Numbered from the stretch's first letter, positions 44,876 through 54,189 are shown. The stretch is 64,000 bases of DNA from an uncultured Microscilla sp. (GCF_947493425.1 NZ_CANLRP010000026.1:1-64000), one strand, 5' to 3'. The notes: generated from the sequence alone by a model not told the origin. Translations and numbers: made by a program.

Positions 44876-45027
44876 ATAGTCCAGAGTCGGGAGTCCGTAG
44901 ACCATAGTTTTTAGCCTCGCCTTGCGCCCATTCGTAATTTAGTCCAGAGTCGGGAGTCGGTAGACCATAGTTTTTAGCCTCGCCTCGCGCCCATTCGTAA
45001 TTCGTAATTGAAAAATTCGTAATTAAA
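44876..45027 (+). repeat. Dispersed repeat block
   Basis: Two copies of the AGTCCAGAGTCGGGAGTC unit, each followed by TAGTTTTTAGCCTCGCC and a GCGCCCATTCGTAATT unit. Same orientation as the block at 41.8-42.35 kb, so the DUF5916 gene sits between direct repeats. Confidence 0.8.
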
Positions 45028-45042
45028 CAAACCATATATCTA

Positions 45043-45717
45043 ATGAAAAATCTCAAAACTTTTACTTTCACCATTGTACTATGTCTTATGGGCACTACCT
45101 ATGCAAGCGCTCAGTATAAATCGGACGATTGGAAAGACCGTGACAAATGGCAAAAAGTGCCTCAATTGCTCAAGGCAATGAACATTCGCCCAGGTGCCAA
45201 AGTAGCCGATGTGGGCTGTCACCAAGGTTATATGACCATGCACCTGGCAAAAGCTGTAGGCAAAACAGGCAAGGTATACGGGGTAGACTTGAACACATAT
45301 AGGCTAGAGGCGCTCAAAGAAGAAGCCACCGAGCAAGGGTACAACAACATTGTAACCATCAAAGGCGAAGAAAACGACCCTTTGTTGCCCAAAGGACAGC
45401 TCGATGCCATCATTATGATTGATACGTATCATCATATATTGGAAAAACCGCTTAAGTACCTCAAAAAACTAAAGAAAGCCCTCAAGCCAGGCGGAAGGTT
45501 GGTTATTGTAGAGTCTATCCGCACCTACCGCAAACAACTCAGCCGCGATGAGCAAAAAGAGAAACATAACTTAGACATTGGTTTTGTGCGTTATGACTTC
45601 AAAAAAGTGGGGCTTATTCCTGCCGACTTTAAATATCCGCTCACCCGCTGGAAAAACAAAAAAGAAGTGTGGGTGTGGTTCCTTGCTGGGGTAAAACCTA
45701 AAGAAGGAAGTAGGTAG
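45043..45717 (+). CDS. SAM-dependent methyltransferase with signal peptide
   Basis: A 224-residue class I methyltransferase. Motif I is VADVGCHQGYMTMHLA (residues ~54-69), with an acidic residue ending strand 2 (VYGVDL), DAIIMIDTYHHI as the motif around strand 4 and LKPGGRLVIVES following. Unusually, the N-terminus is a good signal peptide (MKNLKTFTFTIVLCLMGTTY with ASAQ cleavage site). This form is seen in several Bacteroidota proteins. How SAM would reach a periplasmic enzyme is unclear. The substrate is unknown. Confidence 0.82.
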   Translation: MKNLKTFTFTIVLCLMGTTYASAQYKSDDWKDRDKWQKVPQLLKAMNIRPGAKVADVGCHQGYMTMHLAKAVGKTGKVYGVDLNTYRLEALKEEATEQGYNNIVTIKGEENDPLLPKGQLDAIIMIDTYHHILEKPLKYLKKLKKALKPGGRLVIVESIRTYRKQLSRDEQKEKHNLDIGFVRYDFKKVGLIPADFKYPLTRWKNKKEVWVWFLAGVKPKEGSR

Positions 45718-45775
45718 TTAAAAAAGCTTCAAGGTGTGAGCGATAAGCTACAAGTGTTTCCTATTATGCTATAAT

Positions 45776-45835
45776 AGCCTCAAGCATATTGTTGGTAGTA
45801 TGAACGATAAGTCGTAAGCTTGAGGCTGTTTTGGT
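45776..45835 (+). terminator. Hairpin after methyltransferase gene
   Basis: A perfect 10-bp stem (AGCCTCAAGC with GCTTGAGGCT) with a 32-base loop, followed by GTTTTGGTT. Likely terminator, though part of it resembles the dispersed AAGCTACAAG-type sequence seen elsewhere. Confidence 0.45.
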
Positions 45836-45915
45836 TCAACTTAAGCATCTATTTTTTTGAATAAAAAAACGCCCAACTTATAGGTACTTTGCAAACCACC
45901 AAACCATCCTCAAAG

Positions 45916-46587
45916 CTACTCCCTCCAGCGTTCCATAAAAGGAATAGGAGGCACATCATTTACGATGATACCTGTACCTAATTGATGAATTTTTTGGGCG
46001 CGGCTATCTATGCGCAATGCCAGACTGAGTCCTTTTGCCTGTATCCTAATCAATTGGCAAGAAAGCTTGCTGGTAGCTCCGTTGCTTAGTTGAGCATACT
46101 GTGGAGCATTGACCGAGGCGTACCCTATGGACTCTAGCAAGTGCTTGAGCATAGCAAAATGAGCCTGGGCATGGTGTTCTATTTGGGCTAGTTGCTGCAA
46201 GGCATCCTCAGTAGCCGCACATGCTGCCTCAAAGTTGTATGTTTTAAGGGTTGCCTTCAGCTTTTGGGCAAATGCCTGAGTAAGCCGGGTTACTTCGTGC
46301 AGGTAGGCAGGGCTTGCCTGTTGCAAATACAAGGGCGGAGTTTCGGGGGGTAAAATAGCGTCCATTGGCACAAAATCGCTGGCAACCACGCCAATGCCTG
46401 CCTGGTTGAACTTACGCGCCCGCCAGTCGAAATAATGGGCAATAGGCAATGATGTTTTTTCTGACATAATCAACCAATTAGAAACCCCTACCGATTGGCG
46501 TTGGGTTTGTTGAGCGTATATTTTTTTACGTCGTTGGTTAATCTCGATAGCTTCTTTGATATGAATATAAAAAGCGTTTTTTTGCAT
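45916..46587 (-). CDS. Protein of unknown function
   Basis: A 223-residue cytoplasmic protein from the ATG at 46587 (MQKNAFYIHIKEAIEINQRR); the frame extends to 46662. The middle is a long helical stretch rich in alanine, glutamine and leucine (YLHEVTRLTQAFAQKLKATL, then AACAATEDALQQLAQIEHHAQAHF). Flanking it are two similar segments, ARKFNQAGIGVVASDFVPMD and AQKIHQLGTGIIVNDVPPIP, suggesting an internal duplication of about 25 residues at each end. No signal peptide, membrane segment or family is recognised. It is divergent from the Clp-type ATPase gene. Confidence 0.6.
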   Translation of the reverse strand: MQKNAFYIHIKEAIEINQRRKKIYAQQTQRQSVGVSNWLIMSEKTSLPIAHYFDWRARKFNQAGIGVVASDFVPMDAILPPETPPLYLQQASPAYLHEVTRLTQAFAQKLKATLKTYNFEAACAATEDALQQLAQIEHHAQAHFAMLKHLLESIGYASVNAPQYAQLSNGATSKLSCQLIRIQAKGLSLALRIDSRAQKIHQLGTGIIVNDVPPIPFMERWRE

Positions 46588-46989
46588 GTATTTGCGTTTA
46601 ATGGTTAAGAGCTTGAGAGTTTTTTGTGTCAAAGGTAATCTCTCTGGCTTAAGTTCTTTCACCTTTGAATAAAAGAATATCAGTCACTTTGGTTAAATGC
46701 CCGGTTTTACGCCCACCCCTTGTGTAGTTTCAGGGTTACAAAGAAAAGCCAACTACTAAAAACCCCTTGTGTTTTTTACGATTATGCTTAACTTAGAGAT
46801 TCGGTTGTCTAGAGGGGCTATGGATGGTTGCCCAAATGCTGGCGTAACTACATTGAGCTCACTATGTTCTGCTCCTTAAAGGTTGAACATTAAAAAAAAC
46901 AAACACGCAAGCGATCTGCGCCAAGCTAAAGGCTAATAGCTTGAGGCTGTAGAAACTCCCAACTACTAACACTCACTTATCAAACTTTT
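46588..46989. other. Intergenic region between divergent genes
   Basis: About 400 bases upstream of the Clp-type ATPase gene. No promoter motif could be assigned with confidence. No gene was recognised. Confidence 0.4.
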
Positions 46990-49900
46990 ATGGCTTCGAT
47001 TCACTTTGAGTTCCCGGTATGGGTTCAGTACAAAAACAAACAATACATCATTCGCCCGTTGTTTGTTGCCAACCAAAGCGTAGCAAACGATCGCTACGAA
47101 AGGGCAATGAAAGGCCTGATAAAATCGGTGCGAAACGAATTTAAAAACTATAAAACCAATCGCGCCAACCTCGACTATTTCTTATGGTATTTATTCAATC
47201 CCGATTTTAAATATCTAAACCTAAAGCTTGAGTTTTCTTACGGGCAACGCTACTTTCATGGGCAAGTAGCCACTGCCTGGTTTGAGCACAACGGCTATAC
47301 TGTAGTAACTATGCCTGCTTTTGACAACCTCTGGTTTATTATGGAAACCCGTGATCCTAAAAAAGCCGATGTGGTGCGCGAGGTAGAAGAGCAGATTCAG
47401 CGTTTTGGCCGGAGGTATAAAAAAGAATATGATGAAGAGTTTTTAATGGAGCCTTACCAGGCAAATGGTAAAGAGTTTTGCACGGCGGTAGACATGTATA
47501 TGCACACTGCCGGAGAAAAAATAACCCTGGGCTATGTAGACGATGACATGTTTCAGCAGTTTTTCCGCCCCAATGCCACCTTCGAGGGGCGCGACGAAAT
47601 AGAAAAAGTAGGCTTTGAACTCAACGATTTGTATCCGTCGGAACTAAACCGGGCTTTTTATCAAGACGAACTGGTAACGCAACTCGATCGGTTGATCTAC
47701 AACCGCGAAAATGTGCCAATGGTCATTCTGGGGCCCCGTAGGGTGGGCAAAAGCACGCTGTTGCATGAGGTAGTGCACCGTTACCTGGAGCGCAACACTG
47801 AAAAAGAATTGTACCACCTGGACAACATCTGGAATGTAGACCCCTCGCGTTTGATTGCGGGTATGAGCATTGTAGGCATGTGGCAACGCAGGTTTGAGTC
47901 TATCATTAGGTTTGCCATGAACCCAATTACCGAATACCCCCGCCGCGATAAATTATATTTTAACAATATTATTGCCCTTTTCAGGATAGGCAAATCGGCT
48001 CAAAACGACATGACATTGAGCGATGTTTTGAAACCTTATTTGCAAAAGCGAGAGATACAAGTAGTGCTAGAAGCCACCCCTGAAGAGTGGGACATTGCAA
48101 GCGAACTCGACCGGGGTTTTACCGATTTGTTTAAAGTAGTGCGTTTGTATGAACCTACCGAAACCAAGTCTTTGCGCATTATCAACAAAGTGAGGGTAAG
48201 GCTGGAAAGCGAACACGATTTTAAGATTAGTAACACTGGTTTGTTGCGTTTGATTGAGCTGCAAAAACGTTTTAATCAAAATATGGTGCTCATTGGTGCC
48301 ATCGCCGAAAACCTGCACCAGTTGTCGTCTAAATACTCTGAAGAAGAAGTAACCCCCCAAACCATCGTAGAAGAGTTTAGCTCTAAGACTCACCTCAACG
48401 AGCGCCTGGCCGACCCAGAGGTGAAAATTACCAAAGATGAGTTTCAGCAGTATATCTCGCGCCGCCTGGTGGGGCAACAAGACGCTGTAGATTGCCTGAC
48501 CGACGTGTTGCATGTAATCAAGGCGCAACTCAACAACCCTGAGCGCCCGTTTGGTTCTTACCTGTTTATTGGCCCCACTGGGGTGGGAAAAACCCAAGCC
48601 GCCAAAGTAGTAGCAAAATACCTCTTTAACCACGAAGACAGCCTGGTACGGTTTGATATGAACGAGTTTATCGATGGAGGAGCAGTGAGCCGTTTGGTGG
48701 GTGACCTGGATTACCCCGAAGGGCAACTCACCACCAAAATACGCTATAATCCCTACTGTGTGCTCTTGTTTGACGAGATAGAAAAAGCCCACCCCGATGT
48801 ACACAATTTGTTGCTACAGGTATTGGGCGAAGGACGCCTGACCGATGCCTTGGGGCGCACCATTAGTTTTTGCAATACTGTAATTATCATGACTTCCAAT
48901 CTGGGGGCAGAGCGGGTAGGCAAAGAAATTAACATTCAGCGACGCGCCGATTTGGCCTCCAGCACCTACGAAAAGTCAGTACGTGATTTTTTCCGGCCTG
49001 AGTTTATCAACCGCATTGACAATGTGATTATTTTCAACAAATTAAACCTGGAGCATATTGGGCAAATTGCGTGGCTACAGATCAAAGAATTGCTCAAACG
49101 CCACGGCTTTATGCGTCGTCATACCATTCTAAATGTATCGGAAGAGGTACTGCAAAAACTTGCTGAGAATGGCTTTGACCCCGAAATGGGAGGGAGGGCA
49201 TTGAAGCGCCAAATAGAGAAAGAGTTGACCGTACTCATTGCCGACCAATTGGTAGAAACGTTGCCCGACACACCCGTTATATTTAACTTGTTTATTCAAG
49301 ACCACCAGCTCAAACCCTTGCTCACTAGGCTAGAGCATATAGAGGCTTTTGATGAATCGGCAATTCCTAAAATTGGCGATTTTGAGGTAGGCATTCAACA
49401 CTTTGAGTATTTACTCACCGAAATTGAGCAGCTCAAGGCTGAAATGTTTCAGTTGGCAGACGATGAAGACAATGCCATTATTGACCCCTCTACCATTACC
49501 GACTATAGCCTCATTCACATGAAAGAGGACGTGCTGAACATTGAGCAAAAGGTACGCAATATTATTTATGAGTACCAAACCCAAAACAACTTTGACCTGT
49601 CGCAATCGAATGTACAAATACGCTATGTAGCGCAGGAAAAACTGATCAAAAATGATAATTCGGGTTCTAAAGTAGAGAAAAAATATTTTAAAGAGCTATA
49701 TAGCGAGCTAGAGATTTATGAATACCTGGAAGAGGTAGCCCAGGCAACCGACAGAATTGTGCGAGAGTCGGACGCGATGTTTTTTGAGGTGTCACAAGCT
49801 TGGGCTTGGATTAGGTTTTATTATCACCATTACGAAAAAAACGGGCTCGACCGAGTAATGATTTGTGTTATATCGCGGGTAGAAAAGGCAGGACAAGACG

Positions 49901-50403
49901 AAGTAAAGTACTTGAAAAAACTGTATGAACGGATACACCCGGTAGAGCAAGTAATAGAAGCCAAAGACAACGAGTGGCACTTATACCTCAATGGCCCTGG
50001 TTTGTTCGACTTGTTTAGCTGCGAAGTAGGCTTCCACATGTTTTTTACCCCCCACGAAACACCCTTGCCAGTAGAGGTAAGCATTCACCGCCTGGGTGAC
50101 GACGAAACACCTGAGACTTTTGTCAATAATCTGGACAACCGCCGTTGGCAGGATATGGTGAAGACCGAAGAGGGAATCAAAAGCTTAAAAAAGGTAGCGC
50201 ATATCATCCGTTTGTATGCTTTCTCAGATTTGCTACAGCGCAAGGGGTCCATCACCGACTTGCGCACGGGCATTATCAATTATGAAGATTTGACGGATGC
50301 GGAGCTTAAGTTTTTGTTTTACGCCAATTTTGATGCTGAATTTAAGCTAAATGTAGAAGCTATAGAACCCCCTAAAAATGAGAAAGAAGGGGGTGAGTCT
50401 TGA
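46990..50403 (+). CDS. Divergent Clp-type double AAA+ ATPase with C-terminal extension
   Basis: An 1137-residue protein with the two-ring plan of ClpA/ClpB but a different N-terminus and tail. Residues 1-225 form an unfamiliar domain instead of Clp-N repeats. D1 has Walker A GPRRVGKST (248-256), but the Walker B site reads LYFNNIIAL, with N325-N326 where ClpB has Asp-Glu; the ELDRGF segment aligns with the arginine-finger region. D2 is intact: GPTGVGKT (528-535), LLFDEIEKAHPD (D595-E596), IIMTSNLGA, FRPEFINRIDN and GGRALKRQIEKEL. After ~residue 790 comes a helical linker and then, at ~925-1030, a region resembling the PCRF domain of release factors. No ClpP gene or ClpP-binding loop was recognised. 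Confidence 0.85.
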   Translation: MASIHFEFPVWVQYKNKQYIIRPLFVANQSVANDRYERAMKGLIKSVRNEFKNYKTNRANLDYFLWYLFNPDFKYLNLKLEFSYGQRYFHGQVATAWFEHNGYTVVTMPAFDNLWFIMETRDPKKADVVREVEEQIQRFGRRYKKEYDEEFLMEPYQANGKEFCTAVDMYMHTAGEKITLGYVDDDMFQQFFRPNATFEGRDEIEKVGFELNDLYPSELNRAFYQDELVTQLDRLIYNRENVPMVILGPRRVGKSTLLHEVVHRYLERNTEKELYHLDNIWNVDPSRLIAGMSIVGMWQRRFESIIRFAMNPITEYPRRDKLYFNNIIALFRIGKSAQNDMTLSDVLKPYLQKREIQVVLEATPEEWDIASELDRGFTDLFKVVRLYEPTETKSLRIINKVRVRLESEHDFKISNTGLLRLIELQKRFNQNMVLIGAIAENLHQLSSKYSEEEVTPQTIVEEFSSKTHLNERLADPEVKITKDEFQQYISRRLVGQQDAVDCLTDVLHVIKAQLNNPERPFGSYLFIGPTGVGKTQAAKVVAKYLFNHEDSLVRFDMNEFIDGGAVSRLVGDLDYPEGQLTTKIRYNPYCVLLFDEIEKAHPDVHNLLLQVLGEGRLTDALGRTISFCNTVIIMTSNLGAERVGKEINIQRRADLASSTYEKSVRDFFRPEFINRIDNVIIFNKLNLEHIGQIAWLQIKELLKRHGFMRRHTILNVSEEVLQKLAENGFDPEMGGRALKRQIEKELTVLIADQLVETLPDTPVIFNLFIQDHQLKPLLTRLEHIEAFDESAIPKIGDFEVGIQHFEYLLTEIEQLKAEMFQLADDEDNAIIDPSTITDYSLIHMKEDVLNIEQKVRNIIYEYQTQNNFDLSQSNVQIRYVAQEKLIKNDNSGSKVEKKYFKELYSELEIYEYLEEVAQATDRIVRESDAMFFEVSQAWAWIRFYYHHYEKNGLDRVMICVISRVEKAGQDEVKYLKKLYERIHPVEQVIEAKDNEWHLYLNGPGLFDLFSCEVGFHMFFTPHETPLPVEVSIHRLGDDETPETFVNNLDNRRWQDMVKTEEGIKSLKKVAHIIRLYAFSDLLQRKGSITDLRTGIINYEDLTDAELKFLFYANFDAEFKLNVEAIEPPKNEKEGGES

Positions 50404-50481
50404 GCTAACCACAATGGTGTAAAACATTTTCTATTAAACAACCGCTCTAGTTGAACTGCATCTCAATTATGGTTGAAAACA

Positions 50482-50518
50482 AAAAAAACGTGCTTGTTTT
50501 ATACAAGCACGTTTTTTT
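50482..50518. terminator. Bidirectional terminator
   Basis: A stem of about 14 bp (AAAAAACGTGCTTG with CAAGCACGTTTTTT), loop of 8, between the convergent Clp-type ATPase and MscS genes. Confidence 0.92.
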
Positions 50519-50538
50519 ATATCTGGAAGGAACACCTC

Positions 50539-52260
50539 TTAACTATCTCCGCTAGAGTCTCCACCTACCGAAGAGTTACTTTGATTGCGTTTGGCGTGGA
50601 ATGTTTTCTCGTCAAACTGAGCTGCAATAAACTGCTTTATTTTCTTGTTCAGGTTTTCTTCGTTGAGGTCTGAATCGCTGTAGGCAGGAGTTAGCCCTTT
50701 TTGTCCGGGTAAATCTTCTACATGAACAGTTTGTGTAGGGAAAGCAAAACGAACCCCCAGCTCATAAGCCAGCCTCAAAATATTCATCATAAGTTCATGG
50801 CGTGCCCTCAGCTCCAGTCCCCAGTCGTTGACCGTAAAAAATGAGTAAAACAAAATGTTGAGCGACGACCCGGCAAAATCATTCAGGTATACCTGAAAAT
50901 AATCTTTGCGGGTATCGGGGTGTTCCAAAATTATTTGGCGTAAGCCCTTTACAAAAGCATCAATCAGTTGGGGAGGGGTGTCATACGTAAGCCCCAGGGT
51001 AGTAGAGTAACGACGGTAGGCGCGTACCCCCATGTTGTCTATCACCATGTTGGCAAGCTTACCGTTAGAGACATACATCACCGAGTTGCTAAAAGTTCGG
51101 ATGCGGGTAGATCTAAAGCCTACTTCCTCTACTGTACCATTAATATTGTCTGCCACTATCCAATCGCCCACCTGAAAGGGACGGTCCATAAAAATAGTAA
51201 AAGAGCCAAACAGATTTTTGATCGTGTCTTGAGCGGCAAAAGCAAAGGCAAGACCACCAATAGACAAACCAGCAAGTATGGTAGTAACGTCGAAGCTGAG
51301 CGCATTGAGCATAAATATAAACCCAATGATATACACAAGGGTAATGAGCGCTTTTTTGATCAAAGGAATGAGTTGATCGTCTAGAGTTCCTTCGGTTTTT
51401 TCGGCAAGTTTGCCCATATACAAGGCAACAAAGTCTACCAGGTGGTTTCCTATCATCATACCAAACACAGGCAGTACTACTTTTAAAAACAAGACCACAT
51501 ACTCGGTAAAAGACAGTGGAAACTGGAACACGGGCAAAATCCAAATCCAGATTCTCACAATTAAGAACAAACTTGCCGGGCGTGCTATAGACTGGATCAG
51601 TTTTTTGACATTGGTACCGCGTTGTCCTTTGCCCAGTTTTACAATAAGCCGGGTAATGAGGTTACGAAAAATATAAGAAAAAATTTTGTGCAAAAAGAAG
51701 GAGAAAATGAGCAACACTAACAGCGATAAGTAATGAAACAAGGTCATTCCCAATACTTTGTTGGTCACCCAATCGGGGAATTTATGGATAACCTTCTCCA
51801 TCATTCCTATGCTTCGATACAAGCTAGGAATACGGTCAAGCGTGTATTCAGAGTACAACCATTGTGAGCCCACTTTTTCTACATATACCTCAGGTAGTTC
51901 TTTGGGAAAGAGGATGTACACTTTTTTGTTTGCCTCTGACGCCGTCGTGTCTACATATTTAGGATCTTTGGGTAGCTTGCTATAGTCAACGCGTAAGCCA
52001 CGGGCATCCAGAATTTTGAGCAATCGTTTTGCCAACTCTTCTCGCTTTTCTATAGAAGCATACTTGCCCCCCCGAAAAAGGGCTTGTGCGGCTATTTCAG
52101 GGTGGTAGTTGTTGGTTTGAAGGTTGTCTATATGGGTAGATACCGCATGATAAGGTGTGTTAAGGTTGGCAGTTTTTCTTTTTGAACCTTGTCCAAAGGC
52201 AAGGTGACTAAATAATAAAAAAATAAATGCAAAGTATACACTAGTTTTTGGGGTATGCAT
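50539..52260 (-). CDS. MscS-family mechanosensitive channel with periplasmic domain
   Basis: A 573-residue membrane protein. A signal peptide (ending LAFGQG) and an exported N-terminal region of about 160 residues precede five or so transmembrane helices. The pore-lining and beta regions match MscS: LAGLSIGGLAFAFAAQDTIKNLFGSFTIF, then RPFQVGDWI, VEEVGFRSTRIRTFSN and VYVSNGKL. A mixed alpha/beta C-terminal domain and a polar, serine-rich tail follow. It should open when membrane tension rises and release solutes. It converges on the Clp-type gene. Confidence 0.92.
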   Translation of the reverse strand: MHTPKTSVYFAFIFLLFSHLAFGQGSKRKTANLNTPYHAVSTHIDNLQTNNYHPEIAAQALFRGGKYASIEKREELAKRLLKILDARGLRVDYSKLPKDPKYVDTTASEANKKVYILFPKELPEVYVEKVGSQWLYSEYTLDRIPSLYRSIGMMEKVIHKFPDWVTNKVLGMTLFHYLSLLVLLIFSFFLHKIFSYIFRNLITRLIVKLGKGQRGTNVKKLIQSIARPASLFLIVRIWIWILPVFQFPLSFTEYVVLFLKVVLPVFGMMIGNHLVDFVALYMGKLAEKTEGTLDDQLIPLIKKALITLVYIIGFIFMLNALSFDVTTILAGLSIGGLAFAFAAQDTIKNLFGSFTIFMDRPFQVGDWIVADNINGTVEEVGFRSTRIRTFSNSVMYVSNGKLANMVIDNMGVRAYRRYSTTLGLTYDTPPQLIDAFVKGLRQIILEHPDTRKDYFQVYLNDFAGSSLNILFYSFFTVNDWGLELRARHELMMNILRLAYELGVRFAFPTQTVHVEDLPGQKGLTPAYSDSDLNEENLNKKIKQFIAAQFDEKTFHAKRNQSNSSVGGDSSGDS

Positions 52261-52405
52261 TGTATGTCTTATCGTGTTTAAAATGTGATTGGATTAATTT
52301 CGCTTGATATTTTTATGCAGCGCAAAGTTAAAAAAAATGTCCAGAGGTTACGAAATTATCAAGCGTTCATTTTTAGGGTAGTTATACTTTGATCTTATGG
52401 GTGCC

Positions 52406-52454
52406 TGTAGGAGGGACTACTGACTCCGGACTAATTAGCTCTAGACTAATCACT
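52406..52454. repeat. 49-bp dispersed repeat, copy 1
   Basis: Differs from 52709-52757 at one position by eye; contains GGACTAATTAGCTCTAGACT. The surrounding ~490-base gap (52261-52755) holds no gene. Confidence 0.8.
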
Positions 52455-52591
52455 GCTAGTTAATAGTCCAAGTTTTTTTAGCCATTCGGCTAGAAAGCCT
52501 GTCTTGTAAAGATTGGAGACTTCTATTTATAAGCTTCAAGTGTCCTTAAGGAACACTTAAAACAGCGTGAGTGGTTTTTTGGGCATAAGCT

Positions 52592-52636
52592 CCTAAAAAG
52601 TTGCGTCACCGCCTCCGCTGGTGTCTCCACCTGCGG
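52592..52636. repeat. Small palindromic repeat
   Basis: Imperfect palindrome CCGCTGGTG-TCTC-CACCTGCGG. Sequences with the same GTGTCTCCAC core occur at about 58930-58955. Confidence 0.4.
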
Positions 52637-52708
52637 ATGAGTACCTGAATAAAAACATTCATAAGTTATTGATAATGAGTATGTATAAGTTTTATAAGAA
52701 AACCCTGC

Positions 52709-52757
52709 TGTAGGAGGGACTACCGACTCCGGACTAATTAGCTCTAGACTAATCACT
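52709..52757. repeat. 49-bp dispersed repeat, copy 2, overlapping a stop codon
   Basis: Same unit and orientation as 52406-52454. The last bases include part of the stop codon of the adaptor gene (52756-52758). Confidence 0.8.
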
Positions 52758-53988
52758 AATGCTCATGTCCCACTTCGCCCGCCTTCGACTGGGCATATAC
52801 ATAATAAGCCCCTTTGGTCACTAACTGCATTCCAGCAGGTATTTTATCCATCAACTTTATCGAAGTATAGCCGTTATCGCTAGTCCCTGTTATTACCTTA
52901 ATGGGGATAAACTCCAGCGCATCTTTTTCGTGTGCCTTGCCAGCAAATACAAAAGTAGCCGTACCATCTCTTACAATGGCCTCATCGGGCAGGGCATCCA
53001 CCGATTGATTGTTGAGCCATATTTTTGCCGTTACAAACAAGTCTTTGATAAACCGGGGGCGTATCTTTTGCAAATGCCCATGCACACGTACCGTTTTGTT
53101 GGCTTTGTCAAACTCTTTGCCTATCACGTGTACCGTTCCTCTGTACTGTTTTTTGCCCAAAGCAGGCACACTATAAGTAATCTTTTGCTCCTCTGCTACC
53201 AAAGCAACGTCCTTTTCGAACACCTCAAGCTCTAGGTGCAGGTGCCCCTCATCTACAATCTCCATGAGCTCACGCGAGGGTGCTACATACACCCCATTGT
53301 GCATGTTGATAGAGGTAATGTAACCCGACATAGGCGCAGTAATGGCTACTTGCCGCCTTATATTTTGGATGGTGAGTTGGGCAGTGTTGATGCCCAAGTA
53401 GTTGAGAAACTTGGCCATTCCTTCGAGTTGGGCTTGTTTGATAGCCACCTCTGAGCGTAGTTTTTGCACATTTTTTTGTACCCCGGCATTGGCCTTTAGC
53501 AAAGTTTGTTGCCGGGCCATTTCTTGCTTTATATAAACAAGTTCGGCTTTGATCTCCAGGTATTTTTGTTGTTTGAGAATAAACTCAGGGTTTTCGAGAT
53601 AAGCAATCACCGTCCCTTGTTTGATATACGCCCCTTCTATATATTTTTGGCTACCTTTGATAAACCCCTCCGCCTTGGCGCTCACCGATGAGTAAGCATT
53701 GGGTGGAAGCCCCAATGTACCGGTAGCCGTGATAAAATCATTGATTTTCACCTTGCTAAGCCCCCCAAACTCCAGCCCCACAGTGCTTGCCTGGGTTTTG
53801 CTTAGGTGTATTTCCCCAGTTTCTTTTTCTTCGTGTGTATGTGGGTGTTGATGGTCGTGTTCTTTGACACCTGTTTTTGCTTCCTGCACCGCCTTTTTAT
53901 TGGCCATTCCTTTGTTTTCAGGATTTTTACAGGCATTGGCAAAAGCCAATATTACACTGATGATGATATATAAATTGATATGTTTCAT
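52756..53988 (-). CDS. RND efflux periplasmic adaptor (CzcB/CusB type)
   Basis: A 410-residue membrane fusion protein joining an inner-membrane RND pump to an outer-membrane channel. It has a lipobox (AFANAC, cysteine at about residue 20), a histidine-rich stretch (HDHQHPHTHEE, about residues 44-54) suited to metal binding, a barrel-sandwich segment (VSAKAEGFIKGSQKYIEGAYI), a coiled-coil hairpin (~140-195) and its return strand (VAITAPMSGYITSINMHNGV). It lies 201 bases downstream of the pump gene on the same strand. The stop codon lies in a 49-bp repeat. The metal-cation specificity is inferred from the histidines and the pump. Confidence 0.9.
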   Translation of the reverse strand: MKHINLYIIISVILAFANACKNPENKGMANKKAVQEAKTGVKEHDHQHPHTHEEKETGEIHLSKTQASTVGLEFGGLSKVKINDFITATGTLGLPPNAYSSVSAKAEGFIKGSQKYIEGAYIKQGTVIAYLENPEFILKQQKYLEIKAELVYIKQEMARQQTLLKANAGVQKNVQKLRSEVAIKQAQLEGMAKFLNYLGINTAQLTIQNIRRQVAITAPMSGYITSINMHNGVYVAPSRELMEIVDEGHLHLELEVFEKDVALVAEEQKITYSVPALGKKQYRGTVHVIGKEFDKANKTVRVHGHLQKIRPRFIKDLFVTAKIWLNNQSVDALPDEAIVRDGTATFVFAGKAHEKDALEFIPIKVITGTSDNGYTSIKLMDKIPAGMQLVTKGAYYVYAQSKAGEVGHEH

Positions 53989-54013
53989 TTTTTGTTTGGT
54001 TATTTAATAGTCT

Positions 54014-54043
54014 CAAGTCCTTAGATGCCGATGCATATCGGTG
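54014..54043. repeat. ~30-bp palindromic repeat, third copy
   Basis: Matches the units at 26191-26253, with the CCGAT-GCAT-ATCGG palindrome. The rest of this 200-base gap is made of degenerate GCTTGTCGCTTATTGCTT-type short repeats. Confidence 0.7.
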
Positions 54044-54189
54044 GTACGAGCGACAAGCAGCTACTATAGTCTCAAGGTACGAGCGACAAGCTACAAGTTG
54101 TCCTTGTATTTACATTTGTAGCTTGCCACTTATTGCTGTATTTACACTTGCTGCTTATCACTTGATGCTTATCGCTTAAAGCTTGTCGC

